From contig NZ_FRCL01000006.1 in NCBI RefSeq assembly GCF_900142885.1, forward strand, positions 62,001-126,000: a DNA stretch of 64,000 nt, given 5' to 3'. Position 1 is the stretch's first letter. Each line of letters opens with the position of its first letter. Origin of the DNA: Flavobacterium xinjiangense (GTDB taxonomy: Bacteria > Bacteroidota > Bacteroidia > Flavobacteriales > Flavobacteriaceae). The translations under genes and the position numbers were made by a program. Of this stretch, positions 51,272 through 60,253 are shown in pieces. The notes under the pieces are model-generated. The model worked only from the letters and a program-made list of their open reading frames with translations, had not been told where the DNA came from and ran no database searches.

Positions 51272-51661
51272 GTGAAATTTTTTAAAAACATAATAGCCCT
51301 AATTATTTGTTTACAACTAACAGTTCCTTTTGTTGTTGAGGATTGTTTGCGCTTACCTATTTTAGTTTCACATTTTATTCAACACACTTATAATCACAAT
51401 GGTGTTACTCTCATCCATTTTTTGAAAGATCATTATTTAGACAAACATCAAAATGAGAAGCAGGATGACCATGGAGATTTACCTTTTCATAGCCATTCGG
51501 ATTTTTCGTCTAATCAAAATTTAGCAATAAATTTAGAAATAAAATTATTCAAATTTATTCCTAACTACTATTTTAAAGAACCACAAAAAATAGCTTTTTT
51601 GCAAAACTATTTTTCTTCAAGTGTTCTACTATCTATTTGGAGACCACCAAAGTATTGTTAA
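51272..51661 (+). CDS. Small His-rich exported protein ahead of the metal pump
   Basis: A 129-residue protein with a hydrophobic N-terminal segment (KFFKNIIALIICLQLTVPF) and a His/Asp-rich middle (HFIQHTYNHNG, DHYLDKHQNEKQDDHG, FHSHSDFS), a natural metal-binding composition. GTG 51272 is the only start candidate: there is no other Met in the whole protein. The -7 box stands directly upstream, so the mRNA is probably leaderless. It precedes the RND pump by 97 bp; I infer it to be a metal chaperone or sensor. No domain name is known to me. Confidence 0.72.
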   Translation: MKFFKNIIALIICLQLTVPFVVEDCLRLPILVSHFIQHTYNHNGVTLIHFLKDHYLDKHQNEKQDDHGDLPFHSHSDFSSNQNLAINLEIKLFKFIPNYYFKEPQKIAFLQNYFSSSVLLSIWRPPKYC

Positions 51662-51758
51662 TTATTTTAATGCTTTTTTATAATTCATCTTCGTCTATAC
51701 ATTGATGACGATTTGTATTACAGCATATTATTAGAAAAATAATTAATAATTATAAATT

Positions 51759-54700
51759 ATGTTGAATAAAATAATTGAATTTTCAATCAAAAATAAACTT
51801 ATCGTTGGTCTTTTCATTGTTGCTCTTATTGGATATGGGAGTTATCAATTTACCAAATTACCAATTGATGCAGTTCCTGATATTACGAATAATCAGGTAC
51901 AAGTAATCACTTCTGCACCATCACTGGGCGCAACTGATATAGAACGGCTGATTACTTTTCCAATTGAACAAGCCAACAGTAATATTCCCGGGCTGAAAGA
52001 AATTCGTAGTTTTTCTCGTTTCGGTTTATCTGTAGTAACTATTGTTTTTGATGATGCTATTGATGTCTATTGGGCCAGACAACAAGTAACGGAACGATTA
52101 AGTGCTGTTAAAGACCAAATTCCAAAAGGTATTGGAGATCCATTTCTTGCACCTGTAACTACAGGTTTGGGTGAAATTTACCAATATGCTGTTCGAACAA
52201 AATCTGGTTATGAAAAAAAGTATGATGTAACTGAGTTGAGAACCATTCAGGATTGGATTGTTCGCCGTCAATTATTAAGTGTTGAAGGTGTTGCAGAAGT
52301 AAGTAGTTTTGGTGGAAAATTGAAGCAATTTGAAATTGCTATTGCCCCAAATAAATTACAATCTTATAATATTACGATTACTGATGTTTTTACTGCTTTA
52401 GAAAAAAATAATCAAAATACAGGCGGTGCTTATATTGAAAAAGGACCTAAAGTTCTATACATCCGAAGCGAAGGATTAATTAGTACTATCGAAAATATAA
52501 AAGACATTTCTATTAAAACTACTAATAGCGGAAGTCCTTTATTTATTCGTGATGTGGCGGATGTTCGAATAGGGAGTGCTATACGTTATGGAGCAATGAC
52601 TTTTAATAAAAAAGGAGTTCAATCCGGCGAAGTTTCGGGTGCTGTAGTGATGATGCTAAAAGGTGCTAACAGCAATGTGGTTATTAAAAAAATCAAAGAG
52701 CGTATTGAACAAATCCAAAAAACCTTACCTGAAGGCGTTATTGTAGAACCATTTTTAGACCGGACAAAAATGGTGAATAATTCCATTTCAACTGTAGAAA
52801 AAAACTTATTAGAAGGAGCATTAATTGTACTTTTTGTTCTTATTTTCTTTCTTGGAAATATAAGAGCAGGATTAATTGTGGCATCGGTTATTCCAATGGC
52901 AATGTTAATTGCTGTCATATTGATGAATTTATTTGGCGTTAGCGGAAATTTAATGAGTTTGGGAGCTTTAGATTTTGGATTAATTGTAGATGGAGCCGTT
53001 ATTATTGTTGAAGCCTGTTTGTTTAGTTTACACAATAGGAAAACGTCTCAAATATCACAACAAGAAATGGACAATACCGTATTAAAAACGTCAATAAAAA
53101 TGCGTAATGTATCTGTTTTTGGGGAGTTAATTATATTAATTGTTTATATTCCCATTTTTACTTTGCATGGTATTGAAGGGAAAATGTTTTTGCCAATGGC
53201 ACAAACAATTGCATTTGCTCTATTTGGTGCTTTTATCTTGTCACTGACTTATGTTCCGATGATGACTGCTTTATTTTTGAATAAAAACATCACCCACAAA
53301 AAAACTTTTTCAGATAGAATGATGGAAAAATTAGAAAATTTCTACCAACCACTTCTGAACAAAGCATTAGGAATTCCAAATACAATTATCGCTACAACTT
53401 TGGGATTATTTGTTTTAGCTCTAATTACACTTTCGTTTATGGGCGGCGAATTTATGCCCTCATTAGAAGAAGGCGATTTTGCTGTAGAAACAAGGGTTTT
53501 GCCGGGAAGTAATTTACAAACTTCAATGACAGCCATTTCACAAGGGGCAAAAATACTAATAGAAAAATTTCCCGAAGTAGAGAAAATTGTAGGTAAAACA
53601 GGAAGCAGCGAAGTGCCAACCGATCCAATGCCTATAGATGCCAGCGATATGATGATCATTTTAAAGGACAAAAGCGAATGGACATCTACCAAAACTTTTG
53701 ACGAATTATCAGAAAAAATGGCAAAAGAATTAGAAGCCGTTCCAGGTGTTTCTTACGGTTTTCAATATCCAGTACAAATGCGTTTTAATGAATTAATGAC
53801 TGGTGCAAGACAAGATGTAGTATGTAAAATATTTGGAGAAAATTTAGATACACTAGCTTTATATGCCAATAAATTAGGTAAAATTGCAAATACAGTCGAG
53901 GGTACTTCTGATCTTTATGTAGAAACAGTTACTGGAATGCCACAAGTAGTAATCGACTACAACCGAGCCTCTATTGCGCAATACGGATTGAATATTCAGG
54001 ATATTAATCGAATAATAAACACCGCATTTGCAGGACAGAGCACAGGGGTTGTTTACGAAGGTGAAAAACGATTTGATTTAGTTGTTCGTTTAACAGGCGA
54101 AAAACGTCAGGATTTGGCAGATGTTCAAAATTTATTAATTCCAACGGCTACTGGTTTGCAAATTCCTTTATCTCAATTGGCGAAAGTTGAAATTACTGAA
54201 GGCCCAAATCAAATACAAAGAGAAGATGCCAAACGTAGGATTGTAGTTGGTTTTAATGTTAGAGGTCGTGATGTGCAAAGTATCGTAAAAGAATTGCAAG
54301 GTAAAGTCGAAGCCCAAATTAAATTTCCTGCGGGTTACTATCCTACTTATGGTGGTGCTTTTGAAAACTTAAACGAAGCCAAAAACCGATTGATGATTGC
54401 GGTTCCGGTTTCATTACTATTAATATTTATTCTACTCTATTTTGCATTCAATTCCGTAAAACAAGGGTTATTGATTTATTCTGCTATTCCACTTTCTGCA
54501 ATTGGAGGTATTTTCTTTTTAGCGTTGCGGGGCTTGCCTTTTAGCATCAGTGCAGGAGTTGGCTTTATAGCCTTATTTGGTGTCGCGGTTCTGAATGGAT
54601 TGGTATTAATTGCAGAATTCAATAGCATTCGAAAATCTGGCGAAACCGATTTAAAGACTATTGTTTTACAAGGAACTAAGATACGTTTACGTCCTGTTTT

Positions 54701-56102
54701 AATGACCGCATTTGTTGCATCTTTAGGATTCTTACCGATGGCATTAAGCAACGGTTCCGGAGCCGAAGTACAGAAACCATTAGCAACTGTTGTGATTGGA
54801 GGATTATTGGTTGCCACATTCTTAACATTATTTGTTTTACCAATTCTATACATTATGTTTGAAAAAGGAATTAATTTAAAACCAAAAAAGATGAAATCAA
54901 TTACAACAATAATTGTATTGGGACTGTTTTTTTCTTTTCAAAATGCAAATGCACAAGAAAAAATTTCACTTGAAAAAGCCATTGAAACCGCATTGCAGAA
55001 TAATATAAAAATAAAAAACGGAAAACTAAATTCTGAATATTTACAGAAAATGACCAAGACGGGGTATGACATCTCCAACACAGGAATTTTGGGCGAGTAC
55101 GGTCAGTTTAACAGCAATGTTAATGATATAAAAATTGGTATTTCACAAACTATTAAATTCCCAACAGTTTACAAAATACAGAAGCAATTGTTAATTGAAG
55201 AAGCCAAAACTGGCGAATGGAACGAAGCATTACAGAAAAAAGAATTAACCAGACAAGTAACAACTGTGTTTTACGAGATGATTTATCTCAAAGAAAAGGA
55301 AAAATTATTGCTAAAAAGTGATAGTATTTATACTGAATTTTTAAGAAAATCAACACTTCGTTTTGACAAAGGAGAAAGCAATATATTAGAAAAAGCAACT
55401 GCCGAAAATCAATCAGGACAAATAAAAATACAACTTCGGGAGTTACAAAGTGATTATAAAATAATACAATCGCAATTCAAGTATCTACTTAATTCCGACA
55501 AAGATTTCATCCCGGTATCAGATAAATTCAAAATGGATTTGGCCGAAAATTTAGATAAAAATGCTATTGACAATCAACCCAGTATAAAATTACTTGAGCA
55601 AGAATTAAATAGTAACAAAGCGCAAATTTCACTTGAAAAATCTAAAAAACTACCGGAATTAATAGGCGGTGTTTATTGGCAAACATTCAAAACAAATACG
55701 GCGTTTCAAGATGGCTATAATGGAGTTTTTGGGCAATTTGGAGTGTCGCTGCCACTTTTCAATTCAAACATAAAAAACAGACAAAAAGCATTAGAAATCA
55801 ATAGTCAAATTGCAGAAAATAATTTGACTAATGAAAAAATAAAGTTGCAAAGTCAGTATAATGAATTAATTCAAGAATCGAAAAAACACCAAGAAACTAT
55901 TGCTTATTATGAAAGTCAGGCGTTAAAGAATGTGGATTTGGTAACTAAAGCTGCTAATGATAAATTCATCAATGGTGACATCAATTATCTGGAATGGGTA
56001 ATGTTGATAAATCAAAATACAGAAATTCAAAGTAACTACATTGAAACAGTTAGAAAATTCAATGAAACAATTCTTAAATTAGGAAATTTAATATCAAAAT
56101 AA
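51759..56102 (+). CDS. cusA: CusA/CzcA-family RND metal efflux pump fused to a TolC-like channel
   Basis: A 1447-residue fusion. Residues 1-1040 are the inner-membrane heavy-metal RND pump (FSIKNKLIVGLFIVALIGYG, YWARQQVTERLS, LGALDFGLIVDGAVIIVEA, LVPILYIMFEKGINL region), which exports Cu, Ag, Zn, Co or Cd using proton flow. From residue 1045 (MKSITTIIVLGLFFSFQNAN, then AQEKISLEKAIETALQNN) a complete TolC-like outer-membrane channel follows, with its own signal-peptide-like segment and the ISLEKAIETAL coil repeats. No stop separates the parts, so one polypeptide would span both membranes unless cleaved at the buried signal peptide. Confidence 0.92.
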   Translation: MLNKIIEFSIKNKLIVGLFIVALIGYGSYQFTKLPIDAVPDITNNQVQVITSAPSLGATDIERLITFPIEQANSNIPGLKEIRSFSRFGLSVVTIVFDDAIDVYWARQQVTERLSAVKDQIPKGIGDPFLAPVTTGLGEIYQYAVRTKSGYEKKYDVTELRTIQDWIVRRQLLSVEGVAEVSSFGGKLKQFEIAIAPNKLQSYNITITDVFTALEKNNQNTGGAYIEKGPKVLYIRSEGLISTIENIKDISIKTTNSGSPLFIRDVADVRIGSAIRYGAMTFNKKGVQSGEVSGAVVMMLKGANSNVVIKKIKERIEQIQKTLPEGVIVEPFLDRTKMVNNSISTVEKNLLEGALIVLFVLIFFLGNIRAGLIVASVIPMAMLIAVILMNLFGVSGNLMSLGALDFGLIVDGAVIIVEACLFSLHNRKTSQISQQEMDNTVLKTSIKMRNVSVFGELIILIVYIPIFTLHGIEGKMFLPMAQTIAFALFGAFILSLTYVPMMTALFLNKNITHKKTFSDRMMEKLENFYQPLLNKALGIPNTIIATTLGLFVLALITLSFMGGEFMPSLEEGDFAVETRVLPGSNLQTSMTAISQGAKILIEKFPEVEKIVGKTGSSEVPTDPMPIDASDMMIILKDKSEWTSTKTFDELSEKMAKELEAVPGVSYGFQYPVQMRFNELMTGARQDVVCKIFGENLDTLALYANKLGKIANTVEGTSDLYVETVTGMPQVVIDYNRASIAQYGLNIQDINRIINTAFAGQSTGVVYEGEKRFDLVVRLTGEKRQDLADVQNLLIPTATGLQIPLSQLAKVEITEGPNQIQREDAKRRIVVGFNVRGRDVQSIVKELQGKVEAQIKFPAGYYPTYGGAFENLNEAKNRLMIAVPVSLLLIFILLYFAFNSVKQGLLIYSAIPLSAIGGIFFLALRGLPFSISAGVGFIALFGVAVLNGLVLIAEFNSIRKSGETDLKTIVLQGTKIRLRPVLMTAFVASLGFLPMALSNGSGAEVQKPLATVVIGGLLVATFLTLFVLPILYIMFEKGINLKPKKMKSITTIIVLGLFFSFQNANAQEKISLEKAIETALQNNIKIKNGKLNSEYLQKMTKTGYDISNTGILGEYGQFNSNVNDIKIGISQTIKFPTVYKIQKQLLIEEAKTGEWNEALQKKELTRQVTTVFYEMIYLKEKEKLLLKSDSIYTEFLRKSTLRFDKGESNILEKATAENQSGQIKIQLRELQSDYKIIQSQFKYLLNSDKDFIPVSDKFKMDLAENLDKNAIDNQPSIKLLEQELNSNKAQISLEKSKKLPELIGGVYWQTFKTNTAFQDGYNGVFGQFGVSLPLFNSNIKNRQKALEINSQIAENNLTNEKIKLQSQYNELIQESKKHQETIAYYESQALKNVDLVTKAANDKFINGDINYLEWVMLINQNTEIQSNYIETVRKFNETILKLGNLISK

Positions 56103-57230
56103 ATGAAAAATATAGTCATTATAATTGCAGCTTTAATCTTCCTTTCTTCTTGTGGAGACAAGAAAACGGAAAGCGAAACAGAAGCCACTCCAACTATCGA
56201 AAACACAACAACACTTACCAATGCACAAATAAAAAATGCAGGTATTGTAACGGGTAAAATCGAGCAAAAAGAGATCTCATCAATATTAAAATTAAATGGA
56301 AAAATAGATGTACCACCTCAAAATTTAGTTTCCATAAGTGTGCCGATGGGTGGATATTTAAAACATACCAAACTTTTAGAAGGAATGTATGTTACCAAAG
56401 GACAAGTTTTATGCGTTGTTGAAGACCAACAATACATTCAGTTGCAGGAAGATTACCTTTTAGCAAAAGCAAAAATTGGGTATGCAAAATCTGAATACGA
56501 GAGACAAAAAGAACTTAACCGAAGCAAAGCTAGCAGCGATAAAGTGTATCAACAGGCACAATCAGAATACAATTCACTATCGGTAATGGTGCAATCGTAT
56601 GGAGAGAAATTAAAATTCGCAGGAATAAATCCAAGTAATGTATCTGCAAAAAACATTTCAAAGAGCATCAATATTTATTCGCCAATAAGCGGCTATGTGT
56701 CTAAAGTGAATGTAAATACAGGAAAATATGTAGCTCCTAGCGACATTTTATTCGAGATTGTAAATCCTTCTGATATTCATTTAGCACTAACCGTATTCGA
56801 AAAAGACATTAACAAAATGGCAATTGGTCAGTCAGTTATAGCTTATAATAACACTAATCCAGAAAAAAAATATCACTGCGAAATTATTTTAATAGGAAAA
56901 GATTTTTCTGAAGACCGAAGTACAGAAATGCATTGCCATTTTGCTAACTACGATAAAACATTATTACCGGGAATGTATATGAATGCCGAAATAAAATTAA
57001 AAAGTCAGCAATCCAATGTTTTGCCATCAGAGGCTATTGTAAATTATGAAAACAAAAATTATATCTTTATAGAAAAGGGAAACAAGCTCTTTGAAATGAA
57101 AGAAGTATCAACCGGAACATCAGAAAATGGATATGTAGAAATTATTTCCAATGAAGATTTAAAAGACGTAAATATTGTTATAAAAGGGTCTTATTCGCTT
57201 TTGATGAAAATGAAAAATTTAGAGGAATAA
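56103..57230 (+). CDS. cusB: RND efflux adaptor (CusB-like) lipoprotein
   Basis: A 375-residue periplasmic membrane-fusion protein linking pump and channel. Lipobox IFLSSC (Cys17), then an acidic linker, the lipoyl halves (SISVPMGGYLKHTKLLEGMYVTKGQVLCVVED and NIYSPISGYVSKVNVNTGKYV) around a coiled-coil hairpin, and a beta barrel (DIHLALTVFEKDINKMAIGQ). It starts one codon after the pump's stop (TAAATG), so translation is coupled. No Met-rich or His-rich metal site like CusF is visible in it. Confidence 0.92.
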   Translation: MKNIVIIIAALIFLSSCGDKKTESETEATPTIENTTTLTNAQIKNAGIVTGKIEQKEISSILKLNGKIDVPPQNLVSISVPMGGYLKHTKLLEGMYVTKGQVLCVVEDQQYIQLQEDYLLAKAKIGYAKSEYERQKELNRSKASSDKVYQQAQSEYNSLSVMVQSYGEKLKFAGINPSNVSAKNISKSINIYSPISGYVSKVNVNTGKYVAPSDILFEIVNPSDIHLALTVFEKDINKMAIGQSVIAYNNTNPEKKYHCEIILIGKDFSEDRSTEMHCHFANYDKTLLPGMYMNAEIKLKSQQSNVLPSEAIVNYENKNYIFIEKGNKLFEMKEVSTGTSENGYVEIISNEDLKDVNIVIKGSYSLLMKMKNLEE

Positions 57231-57353
57231 AAGGTTAGATTTATAATCTAAACGGAATATTTTTTAAAATTAAAATCTTTAAATTAGTGTAGTGAATAGT
57301 GCAAAAAATACTGATACATGAAATTATTAATTTAGAAAAGTAAACAAGAAATT

Positions 57354-58472
57354 ATGGATTTAAATAAACTAAAAGATCAATTACAAACAGAAGTAGATAC
57401 TGCTTTTTTGTATGATAGTATTGCGGCAATTCAATCTGATGATAATCTCACAAGGGTTTTACGGAGTCTTGGTGAAATAGAAAAAGGTCATGCAAAACAC
57501 ATGTTTGATAAAGTATTGACTTTCGAACCTAATTATAAAATGCCATTGCCTTCAGGAAGAGCAAAATTCCAACTGAAACTGGGTAAGATTTTTGGTTACA
57601 CTTCTATAATTAGCAGCCTTTCCAATATTGAAAAACAATTTGCAGTTAATTCAATAAAAAATAAACTAGAAAGCGGAGAGAAACCTACAGGTTTTGAACA
57701 CAATCATCTTAATATTATTGAAGCTGTGAATAATAATGCGGCGCTAAATGTTTCTGGAGGTTTTTTATCTAAATTTGAAAGTCGACATAAATCCGTTGGA
57801 GGGAATGCATTAAGAGCTGCGGTTTTAGGATCTAACGATGGTTTGGTTTCTAACATGAGTTTGGTGATGGGAGTTGCCGGTGCCGCAGTTTCTAATAATA
57901 CTATCTTATTGACCGGAATAGCAGGACTTTTGGCTGGAGCAATTTCAATGGCTTTAGGCGAGTGGCTTTCGGTACAAAGTTCGAGAGAATTAAACCAAAG
58001 ACAAATTGATTTGGAGACCGAAGAACTGGAAGCTTCTCCCGAAGAAGAAAAAAAAGAATTGGTTTTATTGTATCAAGCCAAAGGAATGAATATCGTTGAA
58101 GCTCAAAAACTGGCTGACAAAGCATTTGAAAATCCTGAAACGGCAATTGATGCTATTATTACGGAGGAACTGGGAATTGATAAAGAAGAATTAGGCGGTT
58201 CAGCATGGGAAGCGGCCATCGCTTCTTTTGTATTATTTTCAATCGGAGCCATTATTCCTTTATATCCTTTCATGTTTTTAGATGGAAAAAATGCCATTTT
58301 ATTGAGTGTAGGAAGCAGTGTAATTGGCCTTTTTGGAATAGGTGCAGCAATAACCTTATTAACAGGAAAAAGTATTATGTTCTCCGGACTTAGACAAGTA
58401 TCTTTTGGTTTAGCAGCTGCAGCAGTAACATATGGAATTGGCTCACTAATTGGAGTTTCTTTAGCTGGATAA
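57354..58472 (+). CDS. Ferritin-like/VIT1 fusion (MbfA-type iron or manganese transporter)
   Basis: A 372-residue fusion. Residues 1-110 are a rubrerythrin/ferritin-like domain (QTEVDTAFLYDSI with Glu13, GEIEKGHAKHM with Glu41, Glu43 and His46, then a third helix around SLSNIEKQFA). The rest is a VIT1/CCC1 transporter with helices starting near LRAAVLGSNDGLVSNMSLVMG, the basic/acidic loop EWLSVQSSRELNQRQIDLETEELEASPEEEKKE, and three further helices. MbfA in other bacteria exports iron under peroxide stress. It sits behind the metal pump operon and the two-component system. Confidence 0.9.
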   Translation: MDLNKLKDQLQTEVDTAFLYDSIAAIQSDDNLTRVLRSLGEIEKGHAKHMFDKVLTFEPNYKMPLPSGRAKFQLKLGKIFGYTSIISSLSNIEKQFAVNSIKNKLESGEKPTGFEHNHLNIIEAVNNNAALNVSGGFLSKFESRHKSVGGNALRAAVLGSNDGLVSNMSLVMGVAGAAVSNNTILLTGIAGLLAGAISMALGEWLSVQSSRELNQRQIDLETEELEASPEEEKKELVLLYQAKGMNIVEAQKLADKAFENPETAIDAIITEELGIDKEELGGSAWEAAIASFVLFSIGAIIPLYPFMFLDGKNAILLSVGSSVIGLFGIGAAITLLTGKSIMFSGLRQVSFGLAAAAVTYGIGSLIGVSLAG

Positions 58473-58547
58473 AAATAACAACAGTCTCAAATAGGAATCC
58501 ATTTTATTTTTCAAATTTAAATTTTTAAACCTTAAACAAATTATATT

Positions 58548-59057
58548 ATGAATGATGCTCACTTACACATGGTAGTTAACCATTTTCCAATTATTGGTAC
58601 AATTTTAGGACTTGGTATTTTAATAACTGGGATGATTTTAAAGAATAATTCGGTTAAAAACACCGCTTATGTTTTATTTATTGTTGCAGCGGTTTTTGCG
58701 GCATTTAGCATGGGAACTGGCGAAGGAGCAGAAGAAATGGTTGAAGACATGCCTAACATCGGCAAACAAATAATTCATGAACATGAAGAAATAGCCGAAA
58801 AACTAGCTCTTATATTATATTTATTGGCAGCCGTTTCACTGACGGGTTTAATACTTAATCTAAAAAATCATTCTAAAGCTAAACTTATCTCTTTCATAGC
58901 TGCTATTGTTGCAATGGGAGCAGTTTTCATAGCAACTTTAGTAGGTACATCAGGAGGTGAAATCAGACATACAGAAATTAGAAATGAGAATACCGTTTCT
59001 AATAGTCCCAATGAGAATTCAGCTGTTCAAAAAGAATCTAAAGAGGATAATGAGTAA
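58548..59057 (+). CDS. DUF2231-like four-helix membrane protein
   Basis: A 169-residue membrane protein with four helices (HMVVNHFPIIGTILGLGILITGMI; AYVLFIVAAVFAAFSMG; LALILYLLAAVSLTGLIL; LISFIAAIVAMGAVFIATLVG), an early H-x-x-x-N-H-F-P motif and an internal His/Glu stretch (IIHEHEEIAEKLA), as in DUF2231 proteins, some of which may bind haem. The C-terminal tail is polar (RNENTVSNSPNENSAV). It follows the ferritin-VIT1 gene by 75 bp and probably belongs to the same unit. Confidence 0.8.
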   Translation: MNDAHLHMVVNHFPIIGTILGLGILITGMILKNNSVKNTAYVLFIVAAVFAAFSMGTGEGAEEMVEDMPNIGKQIIHEHEEIAEKLALILYLLAAVSLTGLILNLKNHSKAKLISFIAAIVAMGAVFIATLVGTSGGEIRHTEIRNENTVSNSPNENSAVQKESKEDNE

Positions 59058-59098
59058 TATTAATTTAACAAAAATATAAGTTTAAGTTAAAATAAATA

Positions 59099-59130
59099 TT
59101 GCTTTTTAATTAATTAATCTCTTATATTTG
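59099..59130 (+). promoter_or_regulatory. his operon promoter (TTG-N21-TATATTTG)
   Basis: TTG at 59099-59101, a 21-base spacer, and TATATTTG at 59123-59130 match both boxes of the Bacteroidota promoter. The start site should be near 59136, 25 bases ahead of the leader peptide ATG. Confidence 0.8.
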
Positions 59131-59160
59131 CAAAAGAATTTAAAATAAAGAACACAAAAA

Positions 59161-59220
59161 ATGTTTACAAATCAATTACATCATCATCATTTTCATTATT
59201 GCTCTCAAGCGATGTGTTAA
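59161..59220 (+). CDS. hisL: his operon leader peptide
   Basis: A 19-residue leader, MFTNQLHHHHFHYCSQAMC, with five His (four in a row) between the his promoter and an intrinsic terminator. Charged tRNA-His supply would set the ribosome's position on these codons and thus the choice of downstream RNA structure, as in classical attenuation. The ATG is at 59161 and TAA at 59218-59220. A 5-bp pair ACATC (59178-59182) with GATGT (59211-59215) can enclose the His codons; the antiterminator itself I could not trace with confidence. Confidence 0.85.
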   Translation: MFTNQLHHHHFHYCSQAMC

Positions 59221-59247
59221 TGGTATGTGTGTAAATCATCATATTCT

Positions 59248-59283
59248 AAAAACCCGTTTGAGTACATCAAACGGGTTTTTTAT
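59248..59283 (+). terminator. his attenuator terminator
   Basis: A 14-bp perfect stem AAAAACCCGTTTGA with TCAAACGGGTTTTT, loop GTACA, followed by TTTTAT. It lies between the leader peptide and hisG, 55 bases before the hisG ATG, so it would stop transcription when His is plentiful. Confidence 0.92.
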
Positions 59284-59337
59284 TACCCAATATTTGTACT
59301 CAATCAAAATATTTTAAACAAAAACAAAAAAGACAAA

Positions 59338-60195
59338 ATGAGTACATTAAAAATTGCAATTCAAAAATCAGGACGTTTAAACGAAGACAGCATTCAAATT
59401 CTAAAAGATGCAGGTATTTCAATAGATAACGGTATCGACCAATTAAAAGCCGAAGCATCAAATTTTCCTCTAGAGGTTTTATATTTAAGAAATTCGGATA
59501 TTCCTCAATATCTTATTGATGGAGTGGTGGATATTGCTATTGTTGGCGATAACTTATTAGTCGAAAAAGGCGGTGATATTGAGGTAATTCAAAAATTAGG
59601 TTTTTCCAAATGTAAAGTATCTGTTGCTGTACCAAAAGCATTTGATTATAAATCCGTTCAGGATTTAGAAGGTATGCGAATTGCAACTTCTTACCCTAAA
59701 ACAGTTCTTGATTTTTTTAGTTCTAAAGGCGTAACAGTTGATATTCACCAGATTTCAGGTTCGGTAGAAATAGCTCCAAACATTGGTCTAGCAGATGCTA
59801 TTGTTGATATTGTTTCGAGCGGGAGTACTTTGTTTAAAAACAATCTAAAAGAGGTTGAAGTTATTTTTAAAAGTGAAGCAGTTTTAGCTGTTTCTCCAAA
59901 AGTAAGTCCTGAATCTCAAAAAATAATCGACACTTTAAAATTCAGAATCGAATCCGTTTTGAGAGCTAGAAAATCGAAGTATATTTTGATGAATATTCCA
60001 AATGACAAAATTGATGCTGTTGGAAAAATTCTTCCTGTACTAAGAAGTTTAACCGTTTTGCCACTGGCACAAGAAGGATGGAGCAGTGTACACTCTGTAA
60101 TCGATAAAGATACTTTCTGGGATGTGATTGATCAGTTGAAAGAAGTTGGAGCCGAAGGGATTTTGGTTTGTCCAATTGAAAAGATGGTACTTTAA
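59338..60195 (+). CDS. hisG: ATP phosphoribosyltransferase, long form
   Basis: First committed step of histidine synthesis, joining ATP and PRPP. The 285 residues are the long HisG with C-terminal ACT-like regulatory domain, so feedback by His is likely and no hisZ is needed. Seen: LKIAIQKSGRLNEDSIQILKDAGI, RIATSYPKTVLDFF, GSVEIAPNIGLADAIVDIVSSGSTL (PRPP/ATP sites), and the C-terminal LPVLRSLTVLPLAQEGW. The start is ATG 59338; the upstream in-frame GTG would run through the attenuator. Confidence 0.95.
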   Translation: MSTLKIAIQKSGRLNEDSIQILKDAGISIDNGIDQLKAEASNFPLEVLYLRNSDIPQYLIDGVVDIAIVGDNLLVEKGGDIEVIQKLGFSKCKVSVAVPKAFDYKSVQDLEGMRIATSYPKTVLDFFSSKGVTVDIHQISGSVEIAPNIGLADAIVDIVSSGSTLFKNNLKEVEVIFKSEAVLAVSPKVSPESQKIIDTLKFRIESVLRARKSKYILMNIPNDKIDAVGKILPVLRSLTVLPLAQEGWSSVHSVIDKDTFWDVIDQLKEVGAEGILVCPIEKMVL

Positions 60196-60253
60196 GAATT
60201 ATGAGTTTAAAAACGGAATAATTCTATTATTTAATCTTTGAATAAAATTAAAA

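Noticed and set aside
52619..54853. Several antisense frames of over 110 codons within the metal pump gene
   Set aside because: All are opposite strongly conserved RND motifs, lack start signals, and have shadow-like composition.
54891..56102. A separate TolC-like gene starting at an internal ATG
   Set aside because: The frame is continuous with the pump, with no stop or spacer; internal initiation cannot be excluded, so I keep the fusion and list it as a finding.
59227..59337. GTG start for hisG
   Set aside because: The extension would run through the attenuator stem, and homology begins only at MSTLKIAIQKSG.
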